DNA from: Corbicula japonica
Lineage: Eukaryota > Mollusca > Bivalvia > Venerida > Cyrenidae
Direction: 5' to 3'
Assembly: GCA_038501625.1 (NCBI GenBank)
Contig: JAZAYU010000037.1
Location: forward strand, 2,852,001 to 2,916,000
DNA: 64,000 nt
The translations under genes were made by a program, and so were the position numbers. The notes under the pieces were generated by a model. The model was given only the letters and a program-made list of their open reading frames with translations, had not been told where the DNA came from and ran no database searches. This document shows, one piece after another, positions 49,632-62,239 of the stretch. How positions within the stretch are numbered: position 1 is the stretch's first letter; each line of letters begins with the position of its first letter.

Positions 49632-49960
49632 CTGTAAAGGAATATTTAGAACTTTAATAAAATATACAATAATGTAATAAAATATTAAATTCGTGATCAC
49701 AAGTTGTTAATATAATTAGAAAATGTTTATAAGTAATAATGTAGAGCTAGTGCTCTTTCCAAAATCTCTTCACCTCAGTTTAGAATTGGTTAAAACATTT
49801 TGTTAAGAATATGTTAAAAAAATTATCAGAATATGTTAATTTTTTTCTAGAAAATATTAAAACTTTTTGTTGTAATTTGGTTTAAATTTAAGTAAGCATA
49901 CTCAATGGTAAATACAAAGAATAATTAGTTTTATGAGCCTTTCAAAATAAAGTAGACTAC

Positions 49961-50020
49961 CTTGTTGTATTGGGAGCTGCGGCTATGTCAGTCCTATACG
50001 TCCAAACAATTCCACAAGAC
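49961..50020 (-). other. Candidate non-coding first exon of the glycine-rich gene
   Basis: On the minus strand, a donor CAAG|GTAGTC lies at 49961/49960, and the coding exon begins immediately after an AG acceptor at 49632-49633, which implies an upstream exon. The stretch between this donor and the TATA box has no ATG in a favourable context. The 5' end is estimated from the TATA position, about 30 bases downstream of it, and is approximate. Confidence 0.5.
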
Positions 50021-50046
50021 TGTGGCATTTAGACTGAATCCCGCGG

Positions 50047-50054
50047 TTTATATA
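50047..50054 (-). promoter_or_regulatory. TATA box of the glycine-rich gene
   Basis: The minus strand reads TATATAAA here, inside a GC-flanked context (ACCGCGG follows). It lies about 86 bases upstream of the candidate first-exon donor and in the right orientation for the glycine-rich gene. A clear TATA box fits a strongly or tissue-specifically expressed structural gene, but this is inference. Confidence 0.5.
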
Positions 50055-51639
50055 AAAATGGGCTGCCTTTACTCTTTTGTTAGAACATAATTTTTATTTG
50101 ATTAGTTCCGCAGGTTGACATTGATGACCTTCCGACACCATGTATTTATCATTTTTATGAGACTTAACCAGAAATTTGGCAATGTTTTCTCTCATATTGC
50201 TCGGACATGTCTAATGAATTCCCTTGTTAACAAGATCGTCAACCGTTACATCGATACCAGCACGTATCGTGCTGGCCACATTATGTGGTAATAATTCAAA
50301 GGTGTATTAAGTGAAAAATGATTTTTACGCATTCAGTGTCCGTCACAATGCATGTAGCTGTCAGTGTTAACAAGGGTTTTCTGATAAATATTATGTAGAC
50401 TGTCTTTTATAAACGTAAACTTTTGATTACCTTGCAAGGTTATGACATGAAATCAAACCGACTAACAACCTCGAAATTACGAAAAGAGGACGAAGTTTTA
50501 AACCGAAAGGCTGGGCATGGTATGGTTATGACCGTGTAAAGATGACGATTTTATTTGCTATTGTGGTTTATTTATAATAATCATCCTTAAATTACCAACG
50601 AAATACCTGAGTAGGCATTTTTTTCGTTCAGAGATCTGATTTTGTGGTTTTTATTGTCAAATGGGCTTGAAAGCCTCTTGGATATGAATTCATTTTGTCT
50701 GACTGCATGATTAGCTCCTTCCGTTGTCGCTATAATCGGTCCCTCACAAACTTCTGTACACCACTTCGCGCATCCCTCTGTCACATCGAAGAATTTTAAT
50801 TACAGGAGGAGGTATGATTAATTTCCGTAAACTAACAATCCATATATAGAACAATAGCTGACAGATGTTTCATACTTAGAATTAAATTCTACTAGGAAAA
50901 TATCAGGATCGTTTGTCTAAAAATCAAGGTAACCTTTTCGGAATTGTCGCGACAAAAGGGCAATTTAAGATTACGTATTAACTGATTGATTTTATTAGGT
51001 TTTTATTCTGTTTTCAGTCAGTCACGAAGTTTTCTGTGGGAACTTCCAACAGTGTAATTTACCTTATGAATGCAGTTGAACATTTGTGTAACGAGCTTTT
51101 GTTTGTGTTCAGTTTCATCAAACTCTTTTTCGGGATGAAACATTACAATTTTGTGAAAGCACGGAAAAATCATCAAATTCAACTGAACGGGCAGAAGAAA
51201 CAAGAACAATAAAAGTCTCACTAGATTTCCTTTTACATTTAGTTGTTTTATATCAGACCGCTGTTTTTTTGGAGCACCGTTGTTACGCCGAACAGTCAGT
51301 GTTATCGATGTCTCAGTGTTCTTAATGTCACAGTTACCTTGCCGATGATGCCGGACGTTTTCATGTTTCCTTCCGTATTCTGTATTTCCTTATTGCATTA
51401 TTAGTGTTTACAAGTGTTGCTACACCTTTCTTTTGATATTGGTGCAATAAAGTGATACGAAAACAAACAAAAACGCCATCACGATGTGGCTTGTAAACTT
51501 TCAGCGATATTACCGAATACTGAGCAATAGTGACTGGCCATGTCGCGTTTGTCATCTTCTCTTAAATTTTCTGTTGTGTCATCGCACCATTGACACAATG
51601 CAGTGCCAGCAGGTTTTCGTGGTTATGAAAGTATCCTCT

Positions 51640-53772
51640 TCAACCCTGGTCTTCATCAGTGTTTCTACCATGCACAATTACATGGTATAGGAAATAATCA
51701 TATACATGCATGGCTTCTGGCTTGACGTAGTGGAACGATATAGTTCCTCTTCCCATGGACGTTTGGCCCTGAAAATGAAAGGAAAGATACACATATCTTT
51801 GTCACATATTAAGCGTTATTTAACCCTCCTTTTAAATATGTGTAATTGTCCTTAACACTGCTACAAAGAAAATGTATTTTATTTATAAGAGGATCTGAAA
51901 TATTTATTGCAGGGTGTATATCCAGATGCCAGCAAGCTAAGAATAGATGCGATGATGATCCTGTCCATTTGAAACTGTCCAAAAGTTTTACTGATATTCA
52001 AAAATGCATTAGAGTATAAACCGAAAGGGTTGATTGCAATAAGGAACGCGCTAAGATATTCTAAATATAGATAAAGTACTCGCAGTATTGAATTAACCGT
52101 TAAAATGTTATAGGGACTTTTTCAGAAAGATCGCACTCACTTTAAGGGCCCCTCCGGCGTCGAACTTTGTATACCACGATGGAAAATCTCCAAAAAGATG
52201 AGCACGAGGATCAAAGCAGTGAAACAAACTTCTGCCCTCCTCGTCATATGAGTCACCAATAGTTACTCCTAGGTTGTGCAAACATTTCCCGATTTCCACA
52301 TCTTCTGAGCCCCCATCTTGTCTGCACAATGTGTGATCCGTTCCGAATTCCGCCAAGCGTCTAAGCGCCTCTTTGCTGAGAACATATCCCGCCCCTCCGC
52401 TCGCATAACCGCCTTCGATGATACTCATGAAGTGGTGACCAAAGAAAGTCGGAGATGTTGTATCTTTGGAGAAAAGGAAATATTTCAGATTTTCAGCAAT
52501 AACGTAGGTATTGTCGTCTGCTTTCAGAAACCATTCATATTGGTCAAAATAGTGTTTGTAGATGTACCGGAAGGCCAGATGTGATTTTGCTGTGAGGTGC
52601 TCTCGACCCTCTGAGACGTTCAATCCGATAGCGGGGAAGGAGTTGTCTGTCTCTGAACTAAAAAAAAGCGTCTTGTCACATCTACGACCCCAGGTTTTCT
52701 GAACATGAATCGCCCTGGTCCATAAAAAGCTTGGTGAGGTAACAATATAACATAAAACCTTGACTTTTAGATGGCCAGTGTATTGTGTTACCCCTAACCC
52801 TAAAATGAAAAGCAACGTATAAAAAGTCATTAAATTACACCTTATCTTATCGAACAACATATGATGAAAAAACTCTGGATATAAACTATGGCTCTTTAGA
52901 CCTTTTAATACTGTATCATTATATTTCGTGATGACGAATTTTACGCATAATACGCAATTGTATTCTTCTGTTAAGACATTGTAATGCATAAGTCATTTCG
53001 CCGGGTTTAAATTCGCTCGTTTACACTAGAGCGGGATACGCGAAATGTCAATGTGAAACCGATCGAAAAATAATTCGTGACATACAGCAAGTGCGTAACA
53101 ACAAGCATTAAGTTTAACTCTCTAAAGGCTGTTAAAAATTATTAAAAAATTGTATTACCCTTAAACCTGTGCGACCCATCAACTTCGATGGTGTTGTATA
53201 TGGAAATGCTGTTAGAATTCTCTGTATAAGGGAACATAGAACCTATAAGTGCACCTGAAAAGTAAGTAATTTATAATAATTATTTCTGCATAATTCTACA
53301 TAAGAAAGGACAAAAACAGAAAGACAAAGTATATATTAATTCATGGTGGGAATAATTTGGAGAAATGTGACATCAATGGCTTCCAAATGTTGATGTAAAA
53401 TTTAGGTGCATTGAAATACACGACAAATAAGCCGAGAAGCAAAGGTGAATAGATCACATCACCCTCCTAACAATCATACTAAAATCTGTTAACTTGGTTT
53501 AAGAGTTTAGACCAATTTAGGGAAAAGGCGAACGCGATCGCGCCCGACCCCACCTGCGTATTGCCATGCTGACAACTGCGGACTTAATCAGACTATTGAA
53601 TCAGACTATTGAATAAAACAACGCTTAATGCGACCTTATTTGTAATTGTGAATATTAACATATATTTTTGAATAAGCAAATTGAACGTACCTGTAAACAC
53701 CAACGTTGTATAAAGTCCTATTTGTGTTACTATTTGAAGAATGGGAGTGCCGGAAGTTCTTCTCGAATACAT
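51640..53772 (-). CDS. C1GALT1-like glycoprotein-N-acetylgalactosamine 3-beta-galactosyltransferase
   Basis: Exons in order: 53772-53691, 53254-53159, 52799-52141, 51768-51640; 966 nt, 321 aa. It is a type II membrane protein: a short basic N-terminus (MYSRR), a hydrophobic anchor at about residues 11-35, then a stem and catalytic domain. Family motifs of the core 1 beta-1,3-galactosyltransferases (GT31) are VLCYIVTSP, HVQKTWGRRCDK, LFFSSE, WFLKADDNTYV (150-159), GYASGGAGYVLSKEALRR, SEDVEIGKCL, and the C-terminal ISFHYVKPEAMHVYDYFLYH. Known members add galactose to O-GalNAc in the Golgi, making the T antigen. The metal-binding DxD site reads DDN (154-156) where the family usually has DDD; the outer Asp is replaced. 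The vertebrate CCSD segment before the last motif is missing, and the protein is about 40 residues shorter than human C1GALT1. One sequon (NVS, residue 120) is present. Molluscs often have many paralogues, so the exact acceptor specificity is uncertain. Confidence 0.87.
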
Positions 53773-54482
53773 TTTACAGATTTTTAATATAACATTCCAA
53801 TCTGCGGTATTTTAATAACAATGTAAGATACGATGCTTCTTAAATATGATACATTTATTTCATGCGATGTTTATGCTAAATGTATGATAATATAATAAAT
53901 AGGAAAACGTCGATTGATTTAAGGGAAAAAGCATTCATAATAAAATTGAAAAGATCCTGTGGTGTTTTCGATTAAATTCACGTAAAATATGTAATATACC
54001 CACTGCGTGAGAAATTTTTACATAATTTACATATTTATGAATAGGTCGGACATCATATTAAAAGATTTAGAAAGGCAATTTATTTTATGTGCAGTGGCAC
54101 ATATTGGATTTCAGTCAACCGTTTACCGATCAGTACCCAATTCTAAATTAAATTGATTTCGTTTCGTTTGAAGTAAAAGTAGTATTCAGAACCAACATGC
54201 CGAAAATCGTAGTTCGTATAGTCTATCTTACCAAATCCAAAAACCTGAAATGTTAATACAGGTTAGTTCTTAAACTTTCACAAAACAGAAATTTATGTAA
54301 CCGTTGTTGTTGTTGTTTATTCCCAGTTTATGGACCCTCTCGCCTCTGACCGAGGACATTATGGTGTGGTCCGTTTATGTAACCGTTTTAATATTCTGTG
54401 ACTTTATAAGAGCAGCCAAACCACAAAATCTCTTTCCTGTGTCTCGTCTGTTTTCAGACGTAAAATGAGGACAGTTCACCAT

Positions 54483-54988
54483 CAGGACTGCCAAATCTCC
54501 GGATTTTATCCGAAATCTCAGGATTTAATGTTACTTCTCCGGATCTCCGGATTTATAGTCAAAATCTCCGGATTTCTATGAAATTGCAAGAAATATTGAT
54601 TAGTTAAACCTAATTTAAAAGTTGTACAATGAACGTAATAGTTATTCTACTGCAGTAGCGCATTTCCTGTTTATTACGAGATAACGAGGACGTGGTCAGA
54701 GACATGCTGCCACAGTGCCTCTGGCACAACTGAACAATAACCGCGTGTCATAAACTTAACAAGGGCATCGATGTTACACTTGCCTTTATCTATTTTCATT
54801 ACATGTTCATTCTAATATTGTCAAAAACAGGTCTTAACAGGGTAAACAGAAAGTTAAAAAAAATGAATGATAAAATAGACAAAAACTCATTTTAGAACAA
54901 TTTCTATAACCATTTCTAACAAAATCGGCGAAATTCATTAAAATAATTCTTTGATGAATATAATTATAAAGAAGAATATGAGAAAACT

Positions 54989-55062
<74 letters not shown>

Positions 55063-55194
55063 TTTTGTTCAGTCACAATCATATTGAACAAGAGATTAAA
55101 ACAACAAAAACATCGTCGTCGTCATCATCATCATCATTGACATCGTATTCCGACAAATCTCCGGATTTTTAATGAAGAAGTTTTGGCAGGCCTG
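54483..55194. mobile_element. 712 bp element with CAGG ends and an ATC microsatellite
   Basis: The ends are CAGGACTGCCAAA and, inverted, CAGGCCTGCCAAA. CACCAT flanks both sides exactly (54477-54482 and 55195-55200). The interior repeats CTCCGGATTT-type words and holds a long (ATC)n array. A related, more decayed copy lies at about 21726-22454 in the opposite orientation. No coding capacity was seen; the class is uncertain, perhaps hAT-related by its CAG ends. Confidence 0.7.
54990..55062 (+). repeat. (ATC)n microsatellite
   Basis: About 24 uninterrupted ATC units inside the CAGG-end element. Confidence 0.95.
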
Positions 55195-56734
55195 CACCAT
55201 ATCCTGGTAGCTCTATCTAGGGACACCCATATCTACTGTTGCAATAAACTATTCTCATTGCATTTTGTGAATCAATTAAGTCGCTAAAAACACAAAAGGC
55301 AGTTCGACAATATTTAATTTTCTAGTGAGAGTCTGTGGGGACGAGAGAGTAAATTTTTCCAAGGAAGTGTTCCGTCAATCCTGGTCTATCGCAATGTTCA
55401 ACGTTTGCTGACGAAAAGCTCATCCTTGAAACAATTCGTGGGCGTTTAACTTGTGTGACACCGAAGTCGTAGAAGGTAATGTAAATAAAACATAGATCAT
55501 CGTTTCTGTTTCCGAGTCATATTTTTAGAGAGGCTGTGGGGACGAAAGAGTAAATGGTCCAGGGTAAGGAAAGTGTACTGTGAGGACCAGAGAAACATTT
55601 TTGTAAGGACGTGTCCCTTCTTTCCTGGTCTCTCACAGGGTTTACTTCTAGATTCATGCTAGAGTTCGTATTACGGTGTTGAGAGTGAGAAACTTTTCTC
55701 TGGAGACATTTGTCCTCACTACGCAAGAACTCGAGTTGTGCCGGATACATGTTATACATTGAAAATAGCTTCTGTTGATGCCATGTCCCCAGATTGCCAA
55801 CAATGTCTTCACTACGTGAGTGAACGGGTGAACAAATGTCCTCGTTTCAGCGGTTGTAGCAACTCTCTCCCTCTCTCAAATTAAATAGAACAGTTAAACA
55901 AATTAAAGTTGATTCGAGTAGGAGTGTATGCTCCTGCTTAGTGGTGAATTCATACGTTGCTCACCCAATTTCGACTTCGGCGTTTATCCATACGCAAAAT
56001 AATTCCCTGATGTTCCGTTCCCAATGACACCCATTTTCATTTCATATTTCGAAAATGTAAACATCTGGCAATAGTATGTTAAAAAATAACGATAGTTCAC
56101 TGTCTGCTTTCGCGCTTATATAGCGGCGAAGACAGTAGGAGTACGAGTAAAAACGGTGCCAAAAATGCTCGCGTAACGAAAATTAAGACATTTAAAGTAC
56201 ATAGAACGCCTTCATTAAAAGATTTTACTGAAATCATATTATACTTGTACCGATGCATGTTCGTGGCATATTTCGAATAATATTGGTGTAAACTAGATAT
56301 TATAACTACTCAGTTTATGAAAAAAAATAGAGGAAATCAGAGTGTCTTCAATATGGCATTGTTTTTCAATAACCGTTGTCGGCAAGGTGGAAATATTTTG
56401 TTTATATAAAGATATCCTCACACATTTTCTGACCAATGTTCGTAAAATGTTGATAATATTTAATTGTTGACGTCAAAATTGGGTGAGAAACGTATCCATC
56501 TACACATGTATTTCCGATTGTATTCATATCGAAATGGGCAAGTAGAATCTGCCTTAACAACAAACAATTGTATGATTGTATGTACTGTAAACAGCTATAG
56601 TGTGGGCTATTTTTGATTATTTATGGCATATTGATACTTTATCAGTTAAATCAAAGTGCCTTTTTCAGCGTTAGCTGTCTAAGCTCACTTTTGACCTAGT
56701 TTTTCGACCAACGAAATGTTGTAAATAATACTCG

Positions 56735-56890
56735 TATTCTATTATTATGCAGCGGGAAAATGAAATAAACTATTTCGATTGGTAGCTATTTACAACAGAG
56801 AGGCATCTAGCAGGGTGGAGAGGTATCTAGTGGGATTTTGATTATTATGCTGCGGGAAAATCAAATAGTTTATTTCGATTGGTTTTTAGT
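56735..56890 (+). repeat. Short direct duplication
   Basis: ATTATTATGC(A/T)GCGGGAAAAT and TTTCGATTGGT occur twice, about 100 bases apart. Confidence 0.7.
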
Positions 56891-57190
56891 GGGTGTAGTT
56901 TACGATTACCGTAACGATTTTTATATTTTATATCCTGGCACTTACATGTTCGAGCATTTTTATTTTTAAAAGCGATAATTGTATTGGAGAAAAACATATT
57001 TAAAATTTATATAACCAGTCAAGTCAATATATATGGCTTAAATACAATTTTATATAGAATATTATTGGGTGTCAGGTAAACATTTGCGTATAATACTAAG
57101 TGTAAAACGAAAGAAAAGTGCATATATTTCTAGTTCTTACTGGTTCCTTTCTAGTTCCTTTGATACTGATTGTTATTTTCAAGTGGGAAA

Positions 57191-57280
57191 GTTACGTTAT
57201 CTGTAGTGTAATGGCTACTTCTCTCGCCTCGCAAGCGGAGTCCCCGGGTTCAATACTCAGAAGGGACACTTTTTTTGAAG
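57191..57280 (+). repeat. tRNA-like sequence with T-run
   Basis: TGTAGTGTAATGGCTA resembles an A box, CTCGCAAG sits where an anticodon loop (CGC) would be, GGGTTCAATACTC resembles a B box, and a run of seven T follows. The T-arm has mismatches and no good acceptor stem was found, so this is probably a decayed tRNA or SINE head. Confidence 0.35.
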
Positions 57281-57434
57281 TTAATTTACGTAAAAGTTGG
57301 TAGATTTCGCTCTTGCAACAAGCTGTTATTATTTATATGTATTAAATTTCATTAATTCATCTTGAGTTCTAACTCTACAAGAGGTATTTTATTGAAACTG
57401 AATAAATGTAGATCAAGACTTAATGTAAGGCTTT

Positions 57435-57660
57435 GCTTCTGGTTTAAACCCCTGTGGCAATTCGATTTGCCATTGACCGTTTCAAGGCGGTAACCCCTCG
57501 GGTTCTCATTTTTGTTAATTCTTTGTGGTATCCTTTTTGAAACTGATCATTTTATTAACCATGCTCTCTCTCCCTCTTCTTGACTGTGTGGGGAGGCTTT
57601 TTTTCTGAATGTGGCAATTCCTGGTATGCATATTTCAACTTTTTTTTAATCGACTTGTTA
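57435..57660 (+). mobile_element. Solo tail copy of the reverse-transcriptase element
   Basis: This matches 27600-27794 plus 29343-29390 without the 1.5 kb insert. No reverse transcriptase coding sequence precedes it, so it is a 5'-truncated insertion. Confidence 0.65.
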
Positions 57661-58959
57661 TCACAGTATGAAATTATTGCAACAGCTTCAAAAATTTTTT
57701 GAAAGACATTTTCAATAAATTTATGAGTTGTCATGATTCGGTCGCTAAATCTCTAGGTCATACTAAGAAGGCAGGGAGGGTTCGTCAACAGCTACAATGT
57801 ATAACAAGTGAAATAAAATAACTAAACTGTGTCTGCTTCGCCTCTCTGTATTTCTTTCTTTCTTATATACACGTATATATAAATCTTTTCCATCAACGCC
57901 GTTTATCTTTTTTAAAGATATTTCTTGTTAATTATTACAACAAATTGTAAATATGTTATTGCCCACACAAAGTTGTAGAACGAAACAAAACAGTCAATTA
58001 GAATCATGAAAATAATGCATTTTTTTCATATTTGTTTAAAGCGGTTCTTAACTCAAAGTTTTTTGACAGTGGCACATATTTTGACAATAAGTTTAGGGTG
58101 TTGGGAGTTAAAAAATGAGTCTCATGTTTAAGGAAACTGTCTGGGAGAGGTGGACATTAAAAGAATCATGAACTTAAGGTAATCACAATTTTTCCACTGC
58201 AATGTTGAATATGTCTATTTTAGCAACTAGGTCAACAGGCTATGTACATAAACGACATTGCAGATCCTCTTAACTGAAAGTGTAGGTTAGTAGCTTTCAA
58301 ATACAACGATTCTATCATTCCATGATATCGGCTCAACTCTGCAACCTGAAGGCCAGTACTACTGGATTGGCTTCCTACTTACTCAGCAAAGCTCATGAAG
58401 GACAGACAGAAACAAAAACCTTTCATATGGAAATATTCTGGCTGAAACACAGACGGACAAATAGAAACAAACCACAGTACTTGATATTATGTTTTATTTT
58501 TGTGAAATCAATATATTTAACTAAATAAGCATCACAGTTACTTAACCATTATCAGTCTATTTCAAGTTTGAGCAACTTCTAGCCTTTTTTTTTCAGTTTT
58601 AGTACATCCATTTACGATCTATAGGTGTGTTTTGAAGGAACAGATTTGTGAATATGTTGATCAGACTGCACTGATACTAAAAAGCAAGTAAGGAATTTTT
58701 GTGGCAGAGGTTTTCCTAATGGAAGAGATATAGAGGTGTGGAAGTTTGTGATGCAAATTTCCCTGATGTAGCATATAGTTTTCTGTTGCGAGTCTGCGGT
58801 GGAATTGGGAGTTTATGCTTCACCAGGGAAAAATTCCTGCCACCAAATAGTTCATTGTTGGGGCAGCTATTTCCCTGTTGTAAGATCTAGCAAGACTACT
58901 GTTGAGAATTAGTGGTGGCAGGGAGATACATAGTGTAGCATAGGTGACCAATGTGTAGG

Positions 58960-59115
58960 GAGTAGAAGGGAATGGTATTACTCCAGTGTAAAAGTATGAT
59001 TGCAGTGTTGGGTATTTGTACCTAGCAGTGCACAGTTAGCATGTACCTAACAGTGCACATGGAATTTGTACCTAGCAGTGCATATGGAGTTTGTACCTAG
59101 CAGTGCATAGGGATA
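58960..59115 (+). repeat. Minisatellite, roughly 29 bp period
   Basis: GTACCTAGCAGTGCA(C/T)A variants recur four times. The wider region 58740-59350 repeats CAGGGATTT and TAGCAT words loosely. Confidence 0.7.
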
Positions 59116-59848
59116 TGTGGTGGTAGGGATATACCGCATGTAGCAAAAGTGATCACTGTGTTGAGAGACATGAGTGAATGTTGTACTGGCAGGGATTTTT
59201 CTAGTGTAGGATGTAAAAGGTTATCTTTGAGCATTTCTACCTAGTGAAGCATAAAACACAGATATCTGGATTTAGAGATTTTTGTTGCAGGGATTTCCTT
59301 GGTGTATGATGTGCGAGCATGATCAAAGTGTTGGGAGTTTGTGGGGGCAGGGATATCTCGTGAATGTTGGGACTGTGTTGGAAGTTGAATGAATCATTTT
59401 TTGTGATCAACATTTGATATCTGATATCTGCCAATCAATATGTTCATCACATGCTAATATGTATTATGTCTTAAACATGGATTATGCATATTCCTCCAGC
59501 ATACAGGTTAACTTTGTTAATCACAGAAAACACAGAAAAAACAACAGCAAATATAAGAACAAACAATACAACAATATGAGGTATAACAGCCTTCTGTAAT
59601 GGATTATAATTATTATGAGCACATCACAGGAAAACCTGTCTTTGGGGATATCACATTATTATTTGTGGAAAGAATTCATGGGTATCTTTTATTTTCTCAT
59701 AACTGAAGGTGATTTTATTACAAACATTGACTTAATGTTAATTTTTACATGAAATGCATCATAAGACAGGTTGTCTGTTCAACTTTATTTCAAGGATTGA
59801 GCTCATCTGTCAGAAGACACCTCTCGTCATGTGCCCACATGGGATAAC

Positions 59849-60779
59849 AAGAGGGCCAATTGGCCCTAAATCGCTCACCTGTCAAACTTGACCTAGATAT
59901 CATTGAGATAAACATTCTGACCAAGTTTGAAGAAGATCGGACCAAAATTAAGACCGCTAGAGTGCAGACAAGAATTTTTATATAATTTGACCTAGTGACC
60001 TAGATTTCAAGGTCACATAACCCAGTTTCAAACTTGACCCAGATATCATCGAAATATACTTTCTGACCAAGCTTAAAGAAGATCCAACCAAAATTAAGAC
60101 TTCTACAGTGCAGACAAGCTTTTTCCTTAATTTGACCTACTGACCTAGTTTTAAGGGTCACATGACCCAGTTATGAACTTGATCTAGATATCATTGAGAT
60201 AAACATTCTGACCAAGTTTAAAGAAGATTGCACCAAAATGAAGACCACTAGAGTGCAGACAAGATTTTTATATAATTTGACCTGGTGACCTAGATTTCAA
60301 GATCATATGACCCAGTTTCAAACTTGACCTAGATATCGACGACATAAACATTCTGACAAAGTTTCAGAAAGATCGGACCAAAATTAAGACCTCTACAGTG
60401 CAGACAAGCTTTTTCTTTAAATTGACCTACTGACCTAGTTTTAAGGGTCACATGACCCAGGTACGAACTTGATCTAGACATTATTGAGATAAACATTCTG
60501 ACCAAGTTTAAAGAAGATCACACCAAAATTGAGACTGCTAGAGTGCGGACAAGATTTTTCTATAATTTGACCTAGTGACCTAGATTTCAAGGTCACATGA
60601 CCCAGTTTCGAACTTGATCTAGATATCAATGAGATAAACATTCTGACCAAGTTTGAAGAATTAGGATAAAAATTATGACCACTAGAGTGTGGACAACAAT
60701 TGTGAACGGACGCCGGACGGACGCCGGACGAAGGGTGATCACAAAAGCTCACCCTGTCACTATGTGACAGGTGAGCTAA
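59849..60779 (-). mobile_element. Tandem-repeat element, copy B, inverted relative to copy A
   Basis: It begins CAAGAGGGCCAATTGGCCC and ends GTGACAGGTGAGCTAATA. Inside are about six units of the same roughly 140 bp family in reverse orientation (ACCAAAATTAAGACC, CTAGAGTGCAGACAAG). The end next to 60779 matches the start of copy A. Confidence 0.8.
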
Positions 60780-61762
60780 TAAAATAAAAACTGAGCTAAA
60801 CTTCTAACACGTCAAGTAATTCTTTACTGATAGAAGTAAGTTTAGCACAGGATAGAGCCTTCATACTAGCAACTAAAATCATACCATAACAATGTTATAG
60901 AAACAGGGCTCTCACTAGACTTGCAAATCAGGGAAAAGGTTTGTCATAATTTTACTGAATTATGGTGAAGTTTTCAGTTAACAGCATTCTTCTCCTGTAT
61001 AGTCTATACAAAGTGACTTCTACCATAGCTCAAGGAAGTGAGAAGTCTGGTCACTTCTCCCAAGTCTCCCTCTAGTGAGAGCCTGGAGGAAGAACATGAC
61101 TGTGTTTAAATTTCAACAGAAACATCGACTGAAACTACTAACTTGTACATTTTAAAAACACTGAAAGATGTTCTTATTTCAATTAAAAACAAGGTTATTT
61201 TAAAATTGGCCATTACTGCAACAGTATAATTGTATATTACAATTACAGCATTTCTCAATGGCTAAGGAGTGAACCTTGCTAGTGAATTCATTCAACTACT
61301 TTTTCTTTTAAAGGCAAAGAACTGATTTAAGGTGTTTAACTGAGAAAGTTGTTGATGGCTTCAGTCTTATGATTTAAAAACAATTATTTATTTTGGATAT
61401 ATTTAAAACTGTCAAGCTAAAATGTGGCCAAAAATATTTGTTAAACTTACTTTTATGAGTATATAATGCAAGAGTTATAAAATTCAAAATATCAAAAAAA
61501 TGTTAATACCATTTTTAAATTTACTTAGTCTAATTTAAAATGTTATATATTTCAGCTGTACTCAAGTATAAACATAGTTTAAATTTTGATTCCTTAACTC
61601 CATATCCATTGATAAAGATATTTTATCATCTAGTGTATTTAATTTAATGATATGGAACATATTCAACAAGAATAGAAAAAAGCAATTAAAAAACTAACCA
61701 TTTGTGTATATGAAATAACTACAACATAATCAGTGGCCATGATAAATTTATTGCAATTTTAA

Positions 61763-61902
61763 CCGTTTACTTCATATGTACAGACTGGTTTTTCTGCATA
61801 TGCAACCAGTGCAGATCCAGATCCATGGCATGGATGTGCTTGTATATCTGAATCTTCATTGTTTAACCTTGGGATAAAAGTCATAGCAGATGAAGTAAAG
61901 GG
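61763..61902. mobile_element. piggyBac-like MITE, internally deleted
   Basis: TTAA flanks at 61759-61762 and 61903-61906, CCGTTTACTTCATATG at the left and GATGAAGTAAAGGG at the right. At 140 bp it is shorter than full copies and lacks part of the interior. Confidence 0.75.
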
Positions 61903-62239
61903 TTAAATGGAATTTCCTGCATATTTTAACAATTGCTTATTTTTTTGCATTAACAGTAATTTCACAAATATAAATAATAATTGCATTTTCTTATTCAAGT
62001 AAGCAAGAGTTTTACAGCATAACTTCATGTATACTATGCACACTATAACAATAGTTGCCAGTCTGAAGCTGTTTTATATAAAAAATGTGACAAACTACAA
62101 CATCAACAAAGTGCAACAAATCACACTATCTTCACTGTGTACTACACAATGTGTATAACATTTCAGAGGAATCACAAAATCAAGATATTCTGGAAGCTAG
62201 CCTGGATATTTTGTTATTTATTTCTAAATATTAACCTGG

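Larger units (their letters stand above)
53773..62239. other. Gene-free region right of the galactosyltransferase
   Basis: Outside the listed elements I see no supported gene. 55320-55860 contains loosely repeated GTGGGGACGA(A/G)AGAGTAAAT and TCCTGGTCT words at about 215-base spacing. 60780-62240 holds one MITE and otherwise unique AT-rich sequence, possibly 3' UTR of the gene ending at 62859. Confidence 0.45.

Noticed and set aside
54951..55172. Poly-serine open frame
   Set aside because: It is the translation of the ATC microsatellite inside a transposon.
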